From assembly GCA_013375455.1 (NCBI GenBank), contig JABXJT010000010.1:1-64000 (forward strand): a stretch of DNA of 64,000 nt. Reading direction: 5' to 3'. Numbering within the stretch: the stretch's first letter is position 1; the number at the start of each line of letters is the position of its first letter. The stretch comes from Candidatus Helarchaeota archaeon. Its GTDB lineage: Archaea; Asgardarchaeota; Lokiarchaeia; Helarchaeales; HEL-GB-A. Below are positions 28,526 through 36,575 of this stretch, piece after piece. The translations under genes were made by a program, and so were the position numbers. The notes beneath the pieces were generated by a model. The model did not search any database. It was not told the DNA's origin and saw nothing but the letters and a program-made list of their open reading frames with translations.

Positions 28526-29862
28526 TAATTAGATATTGATTTTTTAAAAAGAGATTTCAAGAACCTCAAGGCTTGCTCTTTAGAATCAAATCCCATTCGT
28601 GGATATTTGTAACTTTTTATAAGTGCATCCAATACTTCCCGCCGAGTGGTATCCTCCCATAGGGTGTTCTTCTGAATTGAGATCCCATCCATAAAATCGA
28701 TTTTTTCTTTGAATTTGATAATATTTTCCTCTCGAGAAATTGTTAGTTTATTTATATCAACTCGACACCTTATCCCCAAAGATTCTATTAAATTACGCCA
28801 TTGATCCTTTAAAGAAGGTGAACTACAAGAAAGTTCAACTTGCTTCCTTATAAACCATCGTTCTCGTTCGTATCGTTCTCGTTGGTATCTTTTTCGGGGA
28901 AAGAGCGAAACAGATCCATCGGCCGAGAAAGCAATCCGTAAGACTTCTCCAATAACTTTCTCAGATAAAATAAAAAATTCCTTGGGAAGTGTCGCCTTTT
29001 GATAATCGGATTTATCTATATAGTCACTGAGAAACCTGGCTAATTCCACTGACTTTACCGCACAAATATAACATTTTTTGCGGTTTGGATTATTATCTTT
29101 TCTAATCATTTCAGAAAAACTATCAATTTGAAAATTCCTTTTCATTAAATTCTTAAATTCATCAATAAGCGCGTAAGAAGTATTATCTATTCTGACTCCT
29201 CGTTCATTAAGAGAACCTTCGGTCATTATTAAAGCGATGAGCTTAGCTAGGTCCGGTGTAAATTCTTGAGGGGGCGTTATTTCGGTTTTATTCCAATCAC
29301 CGTGTCCATGGGGTTCCACCCCCTCTTTTTTAAGGCACTCGTGAATTACGCTTTGAGAGACATTATACTCCTTTGCTAATTCATTCTGACTTGCTCCCTT
29401 ATTATATTTATGTATTATTTTAGTAATTTGTTTTGGCAAGATCTTTCTTCCTGTTGGATTAAATCTTTTTGAACATTCTTTTTTGTGTATTATTTTTATA
29501 GCAAACGCTTTAACAGCATTATTTGAAGCTGAAATCTCAAATTTTTTATTAATATATCTTGTAATATCCCTAACTGATTTATCTGAAAAAAGAATCTGGC
29601 TAACAGCTGCCTTTTCTATTAACTCCTCATAATAGTCACAATATTCAAGTAACCTTTCTTTTTCGTTTTTCTCAAGAGAGAGTTTGTTCCTAATCAGTTC
29701 TTTAAATTTTTTCTGAATTTTTAACCCAAGATTGGTTTTCTTACCAGTTTGCTCAGTATATTCCTTCATCAACTCTATAAGTTTATGATTTATTAGTCGT
29801 ATGGTTTCGGGCACGCGAAAGGGGGGACCTATCATGGTTTCTCCATTATATATTTCTCGCAA
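28525..29862 (-). CDS. LAGLIDADG-type homing endonuclease with helix-turn-helix
   Basis: Up to 445 residues. The C-terminal half has two LAGLIDADG-like helices: 'LAKLIALIMTEGSL' (about residue 205) with its acidic residue, and 'VLRIAFSADGSVSLF' (about residue 310), so one chain supplies both active sites. The middle contains a helix-turn-helix (GASQNELAKEYNVSQSVIHE). The N-terminal 140 residues are helical and basic. No intein splicing motifs (Cys1, terminal His-Asn with an in-frame extein) are present, so it is free-standing. The ATG at 29835 has GGAGA five to six bases before it and is the likelier start than TTG 29862. It ends on a truncated DUF35 copy, which suggests that it moved together with, or into, a DUF35 locus. 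Confidence 0.85.
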   Translation of the reverse strand: MREIYNGETMIGPPFRVPETIRLINHKLIELMKEYTEQTGKKTNLGLKIQKKFKELIRNKLSLEKNEKERLLEYCDYYEELIEKAAVSQILFSDKSVRDITRYINKKFEISASNNAVKAFAIKIIHKKECSKRFNPTGRKILPKQITKIIHKYNKGASQNELAKEYNVSQSVIHECLKKEGVEPHGHGDWNKTEITPPQEFTPDLAKLIALIMTEGSLNERGVRIDNTSYALIDEFKNLMKRNFQIDSFSEMIRKDNNPNRKKCYICAVKSVELARFLSDYIDKSDYQKATLPKEFFILSEKVIGEVLRIAFSADGSVSLFPRKRYQRERYERERWFIRKQVELSCSSPSLKDQWRNLIESLGIRCRVDINKLTISREENIIKFKEKIDFMDGISIQKNTLWEDTTRREVLDALIKSYKYPRMGFDSKEQALRFLKSLFKKSISN

Positions 29863-29982
29863 CTGGGCATATTAATGGCTGGGGGGGACCTGAAAAGTGA
29901 ATCATTTCAAGATATTAATGCCAAATATCAAAGCTGTCAATTTTTTAAACAATGCTTCATTTTTGAATAAAAGTTCAAAAAA

Positions 29983-30355
29983 GTGAATCTGTTGGATCAA
30001 TTTACCATACGATTTTCGAGAGAGGAGCTAGAAGAAATTATAAGAAATTTTCCAGAGCAGCAAAAACTAGATTTAAAGCAGGATTTAATCCTAGATAACA
30101 ATCATTTAAAAGCCGAATTCATAAGTGAAATTCAAAAAAACTAAAGATTCCCTAGATGATTATGCATCAAAGGATTTCTGTTCTATCTTGAGAATGTTTA
30201 ACGTCCCCAATTATAAGTCTAATACATATAAGCAATTCATTCAAGAAGAATTTGATAGTATTGATAGGACCAATTGGAGACAACTCCTTCCTTAATTGAA
30301 TGCCTACAACCTCACCACCAAATTGATTAATCTACCCGATGTCGACTACACATAA
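29983..30355 (+). pseudogene. Decayed gene remnant with frameshift and internal stop
   Basis: Two overlapping open frames read as protein: 29983-30144 (..LDQFTIRFSREELEEIIRNF.., 53 codons) and, shifted, 30125-30295 (..DSLDDYASKDFCSILRMF.., ..FDSIDRTNWRQLLP), after which the same frame continues past a TAA to another stop at 30353 (..AYNLTTKLINLPDVDYT). The pieces look like parts of one former gene. Family not recognised; a former mobile-element protein is possible but unsupported. The rest of 29863-29982 shows nothing clear. Confidence 0.3.
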
Positions 30356-30363
30356 AAAAAGAA

Positions 30364-30798
30364 TTATTTTGGATTTTTTAATTCAGGACGAAACTTTAAT
30401 CCATATCGTCGCACGCCCTCTTGTTCATAGATAATTCGGAACACTGCAGTGACTCTCGTGCCGATTTTTATTTTAAATGGGTCACAATCAGTTAATTGTA
30501 CATTGACTTTGTTCTTCTGTTCATTGTCCAACTCTACCACGGCAATAGCGTAAGCACCGCTTTTACTCTGCATTTTTTTGAATTCTGGTGGTGCAGCTCC
30601 TCGTCCAATGATAGTATAGGTATAAACGGTTCCTGATCCAGGAAGCTCGACTAGCTCTTGAGTATTTACTTTCGCGCATTTATCACACAGCACTTCGGGT
30701 GGAAAATTGAAATGACCACACTCCTTACATTTTCCTGCAACCAGCCGATATTTTTGTGGGAGTGAAGTCCAAAAACTGGGAACAGACACATGTGCCAT
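30364..30798 (-). CDS. DUF35 OB-fold / zinc-ribbon protein
   Basis: A 144-residue protein: N-terminal rubredoxin-like zinc ribbon (CKECGHFNFPPEVLCDKC, two CxxC knuckles) followed by an OB fold (GSGTVYTYTIIGRGAAPPEF..., ..IGTRVTAVFRI). In archaea this DUF35 protein bridges acetoacetyl-CoA thiolase and HMG-CoA synthase in a complex that shares one CoA-binding site and channels the intermediate. Here it follows the HMG-CoA-synthase-like gene by 11 bases, with GGAGGG before its ATG, in the expected order thiolase - synthase-like - DUF35. The synthase partner appears catalytically dead, so the role of this bridge is uncertain. A partial copy of its 3' end lies at 28430. Confidence 0.9.
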   Translation of the reverse strand: MAHVSVPSFWTSLPQKYRLVAGKCKECGHFNFPPEVLCDKCAKVNTQELVELPGSGTVYTYTIIGRGAAPPEFKKMQSKSGAYAIAVVELDNEQKNKVNVQLTDCDPFKIKIGTRVTAVFRIIYEQEGVRRYGLKFRPELKNPK

Positions 30799-30809
30799 TA
30801 ATAACCCTC

Positions 30810-31859
30810 CTATATTTCTAAATCAATTAGCTCCTTGAATTTTAGATATTGATTATAATCAATGTAATGTTTGTTTTCTAAGTAAGTGGTTAAAAGTGGG
30901 ATATTTTCGAGTATCTCCTGTTTTTCCTTAACTAAAATGCTCACAGCATCACACCCTGCTCCTGAACCATATGATGCACATAGAATTCGCTCGTCAGGAT
31001 TTGCTCTCTCCAAGATTCCTACGATCCCCGTCAAAACGGACGCAGCTGCACTGTCTCCAATTAAATTTATCGTGTCCGTATTTAACAACTTTTTATCGAA
31101 CCCTATTTTCTTCAATACTCTCGTGGGTTCCCGTATATCGTGTCCTTGTACGAATAAATACTTAAAATCTGAAGAAGATAATCCTAAGTTATCTAACAAC
31201 TGCGATACAGCTTGGTAAATTGCATTAATATAATCCATTTGATGATATTGTGGAATGCCCAGGTCTTCCACCAGAACCGACCCCTCTTTCCGAAACCGAT
31301 CTGCGATTATTTCTGAAGATGCAGATGTAGCTCCTTCTATTATTGCATTTCCTTTTTCTTTCCCGAGTAATAAAGCAGCTGCACTGGCGCCATAGGTGTT
31401 TTCTATGGAATCTGAGGCAACTGCTGTAGGCGCATCTGAGCCTACCACTAAGCCCTTTCCGCCTTTAGTGGAAATGGTATCAATACAGGTTAACAAAGCG
31501 GTTGTCCCCGCTTTCTCTGATTCTTTAAAATCTACCAATCGAACGTCAGGACGAATTCCAACTGCCAGAGCAATTTCGCTGGCTATGGATCTTAAAGCAT
31601 AAGGAGGCGAGCTGGTTCCGATTGCTATTGCTGCAATTTCTTCTCGATCCGCCCCTGCGTTTGCAATTGCATTCTTTGCGGCTTCTACAGCCATCGTGCA
31701 AACATCTTCATCGTACCCTATCACTGCCTTTTCTTTGATATTACCTTGAAAATGCCCCCACACCTCTTGAATTGTCTCTCGCTTAATGCGAAATCGCGGC
31801 ACGTAACTACCATATCCACAAATTTGCATTTCTGTCATTTTGATTTTCCACTCCCTCAT
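30810..31859 (-). CDS. HMG-CoA-synthase-like thiolase-superfamily protein lacking catalytic residues
   Basis: A 349-residue protein aligned along its whole length with archaeal HMG-CoA synthases (CGYGSYVPRFRIK start, DEDVCTMAVEAA, SFGSGAGCDA-like end ASYGSGAGCDAVSIL). However, the catalytic positions differ. The Glu motif G-S-E-S-H-P-Y is GTSSPPY (81-87). The nucleophile motif E-F-A-C-K-A-G-T is DFKESEKAGT (110-119), with no Cys. The His motif F-H-Q-P-N is FVQGHDIREP (236-245). So Glu, Cys and His all appear lost. ATG 31859 overlaps the thiolase stop (ATGA); ATG 31838, seven codons on, with AGGGAG upstream is an alternative start. It may be a structural or acyl-CoA-binding partner, or perform different chemistry. 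True HMG-CoA synthase for mevalonate must then be elsewhere. Confidence 0.8.
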   Translation of the reverse strand: MREWKIKMTEMQICGYGSYVPRFRIKRETIQEVWGHFQGNIKEKAVIGYDEDVCTMAVEAAKNAIANAGADREEIAAIAIGTSSPPYALRSIASEIALAVGIRPDVRLVDFKESEKAGTTALLTCIDTISTKGGKGLVVGSDAPTAVASDSIENTYGASAAALLLGKEKGNAIIEGATSASSEIIADRFRKEGSVLVEDLGIPQYHQMDYINAIYQAVSQLLDNLGLSSSDFKYLFVQGHDIREPTRVLKKIGFDKKLLNTDTINLIGDSAAASVLTGIVGILERANPDERILCASYGSGAGCDAVSILVKEKQEILENIPLLTTYLENKHYIDYNQYLKFKELIDLEI

Positions 31860-33013
31860 CCTCTCTTTAAGATGTTAATGGCGGCAGCACTGCCCGTGCC
31901 ACCCACATTATGCGTCAATCCAATCTCTGCTCCATCAACTTGATTTTGATGACGTTCAGTTAATTGCTTCCAAACTTCGTAGATTTGAGCTACCCCTGTG
32001 GCGCCGATGGGGTGGCCTTTGGCTTTTAATCCACCACCAGTATTGACTGGGACCTTTCCTCCTATTTCTGATTCTCCTTCGTGACTAAACAACCCCCCCT
32101 CTCCTTTCTTACAAAAACCGCAATCCTCATAGGCAAGGATCTCTGCTATCGTGAAGCAATCATGAACTTCTGCCACTTGAATATCTTTTGGCTCTAATTT
32201 CGCCATCTGATAAGCAGCTTTACCAGCTTTAATTGCGGCTTCTATTCGGGTTAATGACTCACGGCGATATAATGCTAAGTAATCACTACCTGCTCCCATC
32301 CCTTCAATATAAACAGGAGTATCCGTATATTTTTTCGCAATTTCAGCATCACATATGATGGCCACCGAGGCGCCATCAGTTAATGGACAACAATCAAATA
32401 CATTCAAAGGCCACGCGACCATCGGGGCTTTCATTGCTTTTTCGAGCGTGACTTCTCGCCTAAACTGCGCCTTTGGGTTCATTGCTGCATATTTATGATT
32501 TTTCACTGCACAGCGTGTAATATCTTCTTTTTTAGTTCCAAATTCATGCATGTGGCGGGTCGCCATCAACGCATAATTCCCCGGGAATGTCATTCCAGAC
32601 AACCGCTCCCATTTGATGTCACCTGCCACCCCGAACCACCATAATCGACTTCTCTTTGAAATGTCTTGCATTTTTTCCACTCCACCCGCAATGACAAGAT
32701 CGTTTTGCCCTGACATTATCGAATATGCTGCGAAACGGAGCGCAAAACTCGATGAGCCACACGCATTTTCCACGCGGGCTGCTGGAATGCCAACCACCTT
32801 TATCGCGTCCCCCACTAGGGCACTCATATTTCCCAATTGGGACCCGCCAAAAGCTAACGATCCGACGAAAGCTTCCTTTATATCGGAGCGTTCAAAATTA
32901 TCCACGTGCTCTATTGCTTCAAGATACGCTTCCGTAAATAAATCTTCATACGTTTTCTCTACAAACGAACCAAATTTACTTTGACCGCAAGTAACAATCG
33001 CAACTTTCTTCAT
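31856..33013 (-). CDS. Acetyl-CoA C-acetyltransferase family thiolase
   Basis: A 385-residue archaeal (SCP2-like) thiolase. The nucleophilic Cys is in VENACGSSSFALRFAAY (about residue 84-88). The C-terminal acid-base motifs are GGGLKAKGHPIGATG and THNVGGTGSAAAI. All catalytic residues look intact. It would condense or cleave acyl-CoA with acetyl-CoA. In archaea the same gene order feeds mevalonate synthesis, but many paralogues act in beta-oxidation-like routes; the degenerate HMG-CoA-synthase-like partner here makes the pathway uncertain. AGAGG lies upstream of the ATG. First gene of a three-gene operon with 4-base overlap and 11-base spacing. Confidence 0.9.
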   Translation of the reverse strand: MKKVAIVTCGQSKFGSFVEKTYEDLFTEAYLEAIEHVDNFERSDIKEAFVGSLAFGGSQLGNMSALVGDAIKVVGIPAARVENACGSSSFALRFAAYSIMSGQNDLVIAGGVEKMQDISKRSRLWWFGVAGDIKWERLSGMTFPGNYALMATRHMHEFGTKKEDITRCAVKNHKYAAMNPKAQFRREVTLEKAMKAPMVAWPLNVFDCCPLTDGASVAIICDAEIAKKYTDTPVYIEGMGAGSDYLALYRRESLTRIEAAIKAGKAAYQMAKLEPKDIQVAEVHDCFTIAEILAYEDCGFCKKGEGGLFSHEGESEIGGKVPVNTGGGLKAKGHPIGATGVAQIYEVWKQLTERHQNQVDGAEIGLTHNVGGTGSAAAINILKRG

Positions 33014-33118
33014 CTTCTTTACCTCTTTTAATATCTAGATTTATTAAGCACATATTTTTAAATAAAATGCTAACAATAATTCATTTATTCTCATTGGTGG
33101 ATCTAAGGAGATACTAAA

Positions 33119-34363
33119 TTGGGTTATAATGAGCATGAGAACGATATCGAAAAGTTCCTTTCTGGGGAATCCGTGTTTAAAAATGAGCAAAGCCTCGATT
33201 TAAAATACGTTCCACCAAAGCTGCCCCGCCGCCGCGAAGAATTAGCACGGTTAAGTCGCGATTTCAAGCCTCTCGTCAGCAAGGATGGGGCCTATTCAAT
33301 TAACGTGGCAATTATTGGTCCTGCGGGCGTTGGGAAGACCGCCACGACCAAATATTTTTGCGAGCGTTTCGTAAAGGCTGCTGACAAACGCGGTGTTGAA
33401 ACACTATATACCTATTATAATTGCTACACCTTTCGAACCAAAAGTGCAATTTTGAGGAATTTGCTTTCTAAGTATTTTGCGATCACGAGCCGGGGTTACT
33501 CTGATTACGAACTCCTCGGAATGCTTACTCTCCGATTAAAAAAGGAAAATAAACACCTTTTAATAGTCCTAGATGAAGCAAATATCATTGGTGCAGAAGA
33601 TATCCTCAGCATAATCCACGCTCCAGAGATTCACGGTTTTGGCGAAGCCCGGATTTCAACATTAATCATTAGTCGCCCCACCGAATTTCAAACCTTGCTG
33701 AATGCCCCGCTATCTGGCCACATCAATGATAGAGTTCAAATGAATGGCTACAGTTCAGAAGATCTAAAAGAAATACTGGATTATCGCGCAGATCTTGCCT
33801 TCCAATCATCTGCCATCTCTGAAGATATTGTCGATATGATCGTGGAAATCGCGTCCATCACCCAAAATGCGCGCCACGGAATTGAAATAATGTACCACGC
33901 AGGAAAACTCGCAGATCGTGAGGGAAAAGATGCAGTTACTGAAGAGATGGTTCGTATCGCCAAGGGATACGTCTACCCAGAATTACGTCCAGATGTTTTA
34001 AATGACCTTAAATTACATGAATTATTCACCGCATTGGCAATTGCAAAACGATTAAAACATTCGGGCATTACCGCAACAACTATCAACGAATCCTTTGAGT
34101 ATTACTGCATTGCTTGTGATGAATATTCCACTCCTGCTAATGCGAAACCAACCTTTCGACGCCATCTCGACGTGTTAATTCAAATGGGAATAATCGGGAA
34201 AAGTGTACAACCCCTGCGTCGGGGTAGACGAGGGCGGCGCGGTCGAATCACTTTATACGACATTCCTGCCACTATTCTCGAGGAACGGACTCGTAATTTG
34301 ATTGAAGAAGAGCTCAAAAAGGCATCCGAAAATAATTTGTCCGATAAGAATAAAAAGGAGTAA
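33119..34363 (+). CDS. cdc6: Orc1/Cdc6 replication initiator
   Basis: A 414-residue AAA+ protein of the archaeal Orc1/Cdc6 family that binds origins and loads MCM. Walker A is GPAGVGKTATTK (67-78), Walker B LLIVLDEANI, and sensor-1 region STLIISRPTEF. The winged-helix end contains a basic RRGRRGRRGR stretch. Length is typical. Start TTG 33119 has AAGGAGAT eight bases upstream. Many archaeal origins lie beside this gene, but the 105-base upstream spacer shows no recognisable origin-recognition box or AT-rich unwinding element beyond general AT richness. The E2-like gene follows on the same strand. Confidence 0.92.
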   Translation: MGYNEHENDIEKFLSGESVFKNEQSLDLKYVPPKLPRRREELARLSRDFKPLVSKDGAYSINVAIIGPAGVGKTATTKYFCERFVKAADKRGVETLYTYYNCYTFRTKSAILRNLLSKYFAITSRGYSDYELLGMLTLRLKKENKHLLIVLDEANIIGAEDILSIIHAPEIHGFGEARISTLIISRPTEFQTLLNAPLSGHINDRVQMNGYSSEDLKEILDYRADLAFQSSAISEDIVDMIVEIASITQNARHGIEIMYHAGKLADREGKDAVTEEMVRIAKGYVYPELRPDVLNDLKLHELFTALAIAKRLKHSGITATTINESFEYYCIACDEYSTPANAKPTFRRHLDVLIQMGIIGKSVQPLRRGRRGRRGRITLYDIPATILEERTRNLIEEELKKASENNLSDKNKKE

Positions 34364-34479
34364 CCCTCTCCAATTTATCTAGATGATGACGAGACGGTTC
34401 TGAAATCTTTTGATGATGAAGAATCCAACGGCTGAAATATGTTTTTTATAAAATAATTATTTTTGATGATGTGGTATAG

Positions 34480-34959
34480 ATCTCTGACTTTGGGGATGAC
34501 GATTACGTAGATATCCAACCTTGGACTGACCGTTCAGAACGCCTCCGCGTTACTATTAGAGGTCTTGAAAATACTCCATATGAACAAGGTAAATTTGTTT
34601 TTGAAATCAGGATCCCATTTAATTATCCGTATAATCCTCCTTGGTGCTTTTGTCATACACCTATTTGGCATCCTAATATTGATACATCTCTCCCAGCTGG
34701 CAGTCCCAATATTTGCCTTGCCTTAATTAATCCCGATTTAGTGGGGAAGGGTGATCCTCAAACGGGTGCTTCAGGCTGGGTTCCCAGTAAAACCTTAACG
34801 AATGTCATTAAGGCATTGAAAGGCCTGATCCACATGCAACCCCCCTTTTGGGATCCAAATAATCCATTAAATAAGGAAGCTGGTGATATGTATTTCAATG
34901 ATCCCCTAACATTCGACATAAAGGCAAGGGAATGGACGGCAAAATATGCTTCACGATAA
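34480..34959 (+). CDS. E2 ubiquitin-conjugating enzyme-like protein (UBC fold), 5' end unresolved
   Basis: About 159 codons read as an almost complete UBC fold: 'TIRGLENTPYEQGKFVFEI' (beta strands; compare I.GP..TPYegG.F), 'PFNYPYNPPWCF', the H-P-N tripeptide in IWHPNID, the predicted active-site Cys in SPNICLAL, a longer loop (about 12 extra residues, as in CDC34/UBE2G-type E2s), 'GWVPSKTLTNVI', and 'NPLNKEAGDMYFNDP...AREWTAKYA'. E2s carry ubiquitin as a Cys thioester. The N-terminal helix is not securely found: the frame has TAG at 34477-34479 and no ATG/GTG/TTG from there to GTG 34741, which would remove most of the fold. A helix-like stretch (RIQRLKYVFYKII) lies in the same frame just before the TAG. 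The gene may be a recent pseudogene, use an odd start, or contain a base error. Confidence 0.8.
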   Translation: MSDFGDDDYVDIQPWTDRSERLRVTIRGLENTPYEQGKFVFEIRIPFNYPYNPPWCFCHTPIWHPNIDTSLPAGSPNICLALINPDLVGKGDPQTGASGWVPSKTLTNVIKALKGLIHMQPPFWDPNNPLNKEAGDMYFNDPLTFDIKAREWTAKYASR

Positions 34960-34973
34960 CATTTCAACTAAAT

Positions 34974-35225
34974 CTATTCTCTTTTTATGAGTTGAATTTT
35001 TGTTTTCCTTGAAAACTTTTTAATCTCCCGCTCTCGCCTCATAGCCCATTTCCTAGTATTATAAATTTCATAATATTGAAGTTCTACAGGCCCACGTGAC
35101 CGTGTATATTTTGAACCTATTCCTCGATTATGTTGGCTGATCCTCTTCTCCAGATTATTGGTGTAACCCGTGTAAAATGAGTTATCCTTTTCACATTTTA
35201 CAATATACACGTAAAACTGACCCAT
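34974..35225 (-). CDS. GIY-YIG domain protein (UPF0213 type)
   Basis: An 83-residue single-domain GIY-YIG protein. 'FYVYIVKCEKDNSFYTGYTNNLEKRISQHNRG' holds the two Tyr-containing strands (VYI...YTGYT), the catalytic Arg (KRISQH) and following helix; the 'AMRREREIKKFSR' helix near the end bears the conserved Glu. Stand-alone proteins of this size are widespread and of unclear role; nuclease activity or DNA repair is possible. It converges on the E2-like gene, ending 15 bases from it. ATG 35225. Confidence 0.85.
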   Translation of the reverse strand: MGQFYVYIVKCEKDNSFYTGYTNNLEKRISQHNRGIGSKYTRSRGPVELQYYEIYNTRKWAMRREREIKKFSRKTKIQLIKRE

Positions 35226-35411
35226 TCTAACCAGCTAAAGAACCTAAAACATGCTATTTAAACCCTCATGTTCTTCTAATAACACGAAATTTCATTAATC
35301 CAATTCGTAGTAATCAATTCAGTAACTTGAAATTAGTTTAATTAAGAACGTCCGACTAAATTACATTGAGGTATCAAGAGATACGTGCGTGATTGATTAA
35401 AAAGGAGAAGT

Positions 35412-35873
35412 TTGACCCAGATGGATTTAGAAGCCTTTGATGCAATTGAAAATGTTCTAAAAAAGGTACTTACTACTGATCCGGGTATCAAGAAGGTTAT
35501 TTTAACTGATCGGACTGGATTTACAATTGCGCATGCTTCGAGATCTTTAGAATATTTAATAGAAATTGATGAAGTGGGAGCCATAGCTAGTCATATATTC
35601 TGCGCAAGTGAAGATTTAGGACAAAATTTAGATCTGAGTGCTCTAGATTTCATTTCTCTTAATTTCGATGAAGGAACAATCCGCATCGCTGCCTGTGGAA
35701 AAGGTATCATTTGTTTTTATACGGAACAAGAGGTCCGCGTGCTCAAGCTAACACTGAAGAATTTGGAAAACGAATTAAAAGATTTGATTGATAAATACTT
35801 GAAAGACCCAATAGGTGAAGCTTTTAAACTAAATACACTACTTTCTAAAGGAATTCCCAACATCAAGGATTAA
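35412..35873 (+). CDS. Roadblock/LC7-domain protein
   Basis: A 153-residue protein. Residues ~5-110 fit the roadblock/LC7 fold: helix, 'GIKKVILTDRTGFTIAHASR' (beta-hairpin with the usual D..G), then a long helix 'DEVGAIASHIFCASEDLGQNL', 'FISLNFDEGTIRIAACGKGIICFY' strands and a final helix. In archaea and eukaryotes these domains bind and regulate small GTPases (MglB, Ragulator, dynein light chain), so a GTPase partner such as the Arf-like protein in this window is conceivable. The C-terminal 40 residues extend past the fold as helix plus tail. TTG 35412 has AAAGGAGAAG five bases upstream. The tail-coding DNA is duplicated right after the gene. Confidence 0.8.
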   Translation: MTQMDLEAFDAIENVLKKVLTTDPGIKKVILTDRTGFTIAHASRSLEYLIEIDEVGAIASHIFCASEDLGQNLDLSALDFISLNFDEGTIRIAACGKGIICFYTEQEVRVLKLTLKNLENELKDLIDKYLKDPIGEAFKLNTLLSKGIPNIKD

Positions 35874-35944
35874 AATCCTCTTACTTTTTAAACTTAATAA
35901 AATTCTTTCTGAAGCATTTCCTAAATTTAAGAATTAAAATCCTC
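35821..35944 (+). repeat. Tandem duplicate of the roadblock gene's 3' end
   Basis: Bases 35821-35880 (gene tail, stop and AAATCCTC) are repeated in diverged form at 35884-35944. The second copy reads KLNKILSEAFPKFKN-stop against KLNTLLSKGIPNIKD-stop in the gene. This is probably the leftover end of a second, deleted roadblock paralogue. Confidence 0.65.
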
Positions 35945-35951
35945 GAAAAGT

Positions 35952-36289
35952 TTAAATTTTATTTAAAAGATCTAAAATTTTTTCCTTCAATGGTGAAATT
36001 TTGGTCCCAATAATCCCCCAAACTATCTCGAGATCTATTCCAAAATATGCATGGATAAGAATATCTCTTAAACCCGAAATTTTTCTCCATTCCACTTCTG
36101 AGTTCTTCTCTCTAATTTCTTCAGGAACGTTTTTAATGGCTTCCCCTATGATTTCTAGGTTTCTAACTACACCATCTTGAATCAATTCATCTTCCTTAAA
36201 TTTATCAAAAGTCAGATTTTTTGTATATTTTCTATCTTTCGGATTGCATCAAGAATATCATTAAGAAAAGCTTTATGTTGCCGCTGCAA
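35952..36289 (-). pseudogene. hepT: HepT-like (DUF86) ribonuclease gene with a frameshift
   Basis: The 3' part (35952-36185 and some codons before) encodes the HepT core: '[21 protein letters not shown]' and '[19 protein letters not shown]', with the R-x4-H-x-Y RNase/AMPylation motif (RDILIHAY). The 5' part lies in another frame: from TTG 36289 it reads [20 protein letters not shown]. The two frames join near a run of six As (coding strand; Ts at 36217-36222), after which the shifted frame reads [20 protein letters not shown]. So a one-base slip splits a normal ~112-residue HepT. It could be a real mutation, a homopolymer sequencing error, or slippage. The start overlaps the end of mntA, as in MntA/HepT toxin-antitoxin operons. 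Confidence 0.75.
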
Positions 36290-36575
36290 ATTTCACGCTC
36301 CCTAAAATATATGGTTTTAAATCTGGTTTTATGGCATCCATAATTACAAGATCAACTTTATACTCGAATAAATCTTCTAAAAAGAATTTAAGATCCATAT
36401 AATTATCAAATGTTTTTTGGCCTTTTTCAAATTCTACTAAAATATCAATATCGCTATCATCTTTTTGTTCATTTCGCAGATAAGATCCAAATAAACCAAT
36501 TTTTTTAACCCCATATTCCCTAATTTTCCCCATCTTTTTTTCAATATTTTCTATTATAACCTCAGCTGACAACAT
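36273..36575 (-). CDS. mntA: MntA-type minimal nucleotidyltransferase (antitoxin)
   Basis: A 100-residue nucleotidyltransferase with the G-S-x10-D-x-D motif (GSYLRNEQKDDSDID, residues 30-44) and a third Asp in KVDLVIMD. MntA proteins neutralise HepT toxins by AMPylating a Tyr near the RNase site. The neighbouring hepT overlaps its 3' end and is frameshifted, so this antitoxin may now be partnerless, or the pair may work if the shift is an error. ATG 36575 follows GAGGATATCAACA, with GAGG as ribosome site. It is divergent from the CHAT gene by 139 bases. Confidence 0.85.
   Translation of the reverse strand: MLSAEVIIENIEKKMGKIREYGVKKIGLFGSYLRNEQKDDSDIDILVEFEKGQKTFDNYMDLKFFLEDLFEYKVDLVIMDAIKPDLKPYILGSVKFAAAT

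Noticed and set aside
28525..29862. Endonuclease as an intein of DUF35 (its end SISN precedes a Thr-Arg-Val codon run)
   Set aside because: The DUF35 frame is shifted by two bases against the endonuclease frame, the gene has its own stop, and no N-terminal Cys/Ser splice block or terminal His-Asn block is visible.
33014..33118. Replication origin next to orc1/cdc6
   Set aside because: Only 105 bases, AT-rich as all spacers here, with no recognisable origin-recognition-box repeats.
34477..34479. TAG read through as pyrrolysine in the E2-like gene
   Set aside because: No start codon precedes the TAG in this frame either, TAG ends several normal genes here (for example at 4201 and 10859), and no Pyl genes are in the window.
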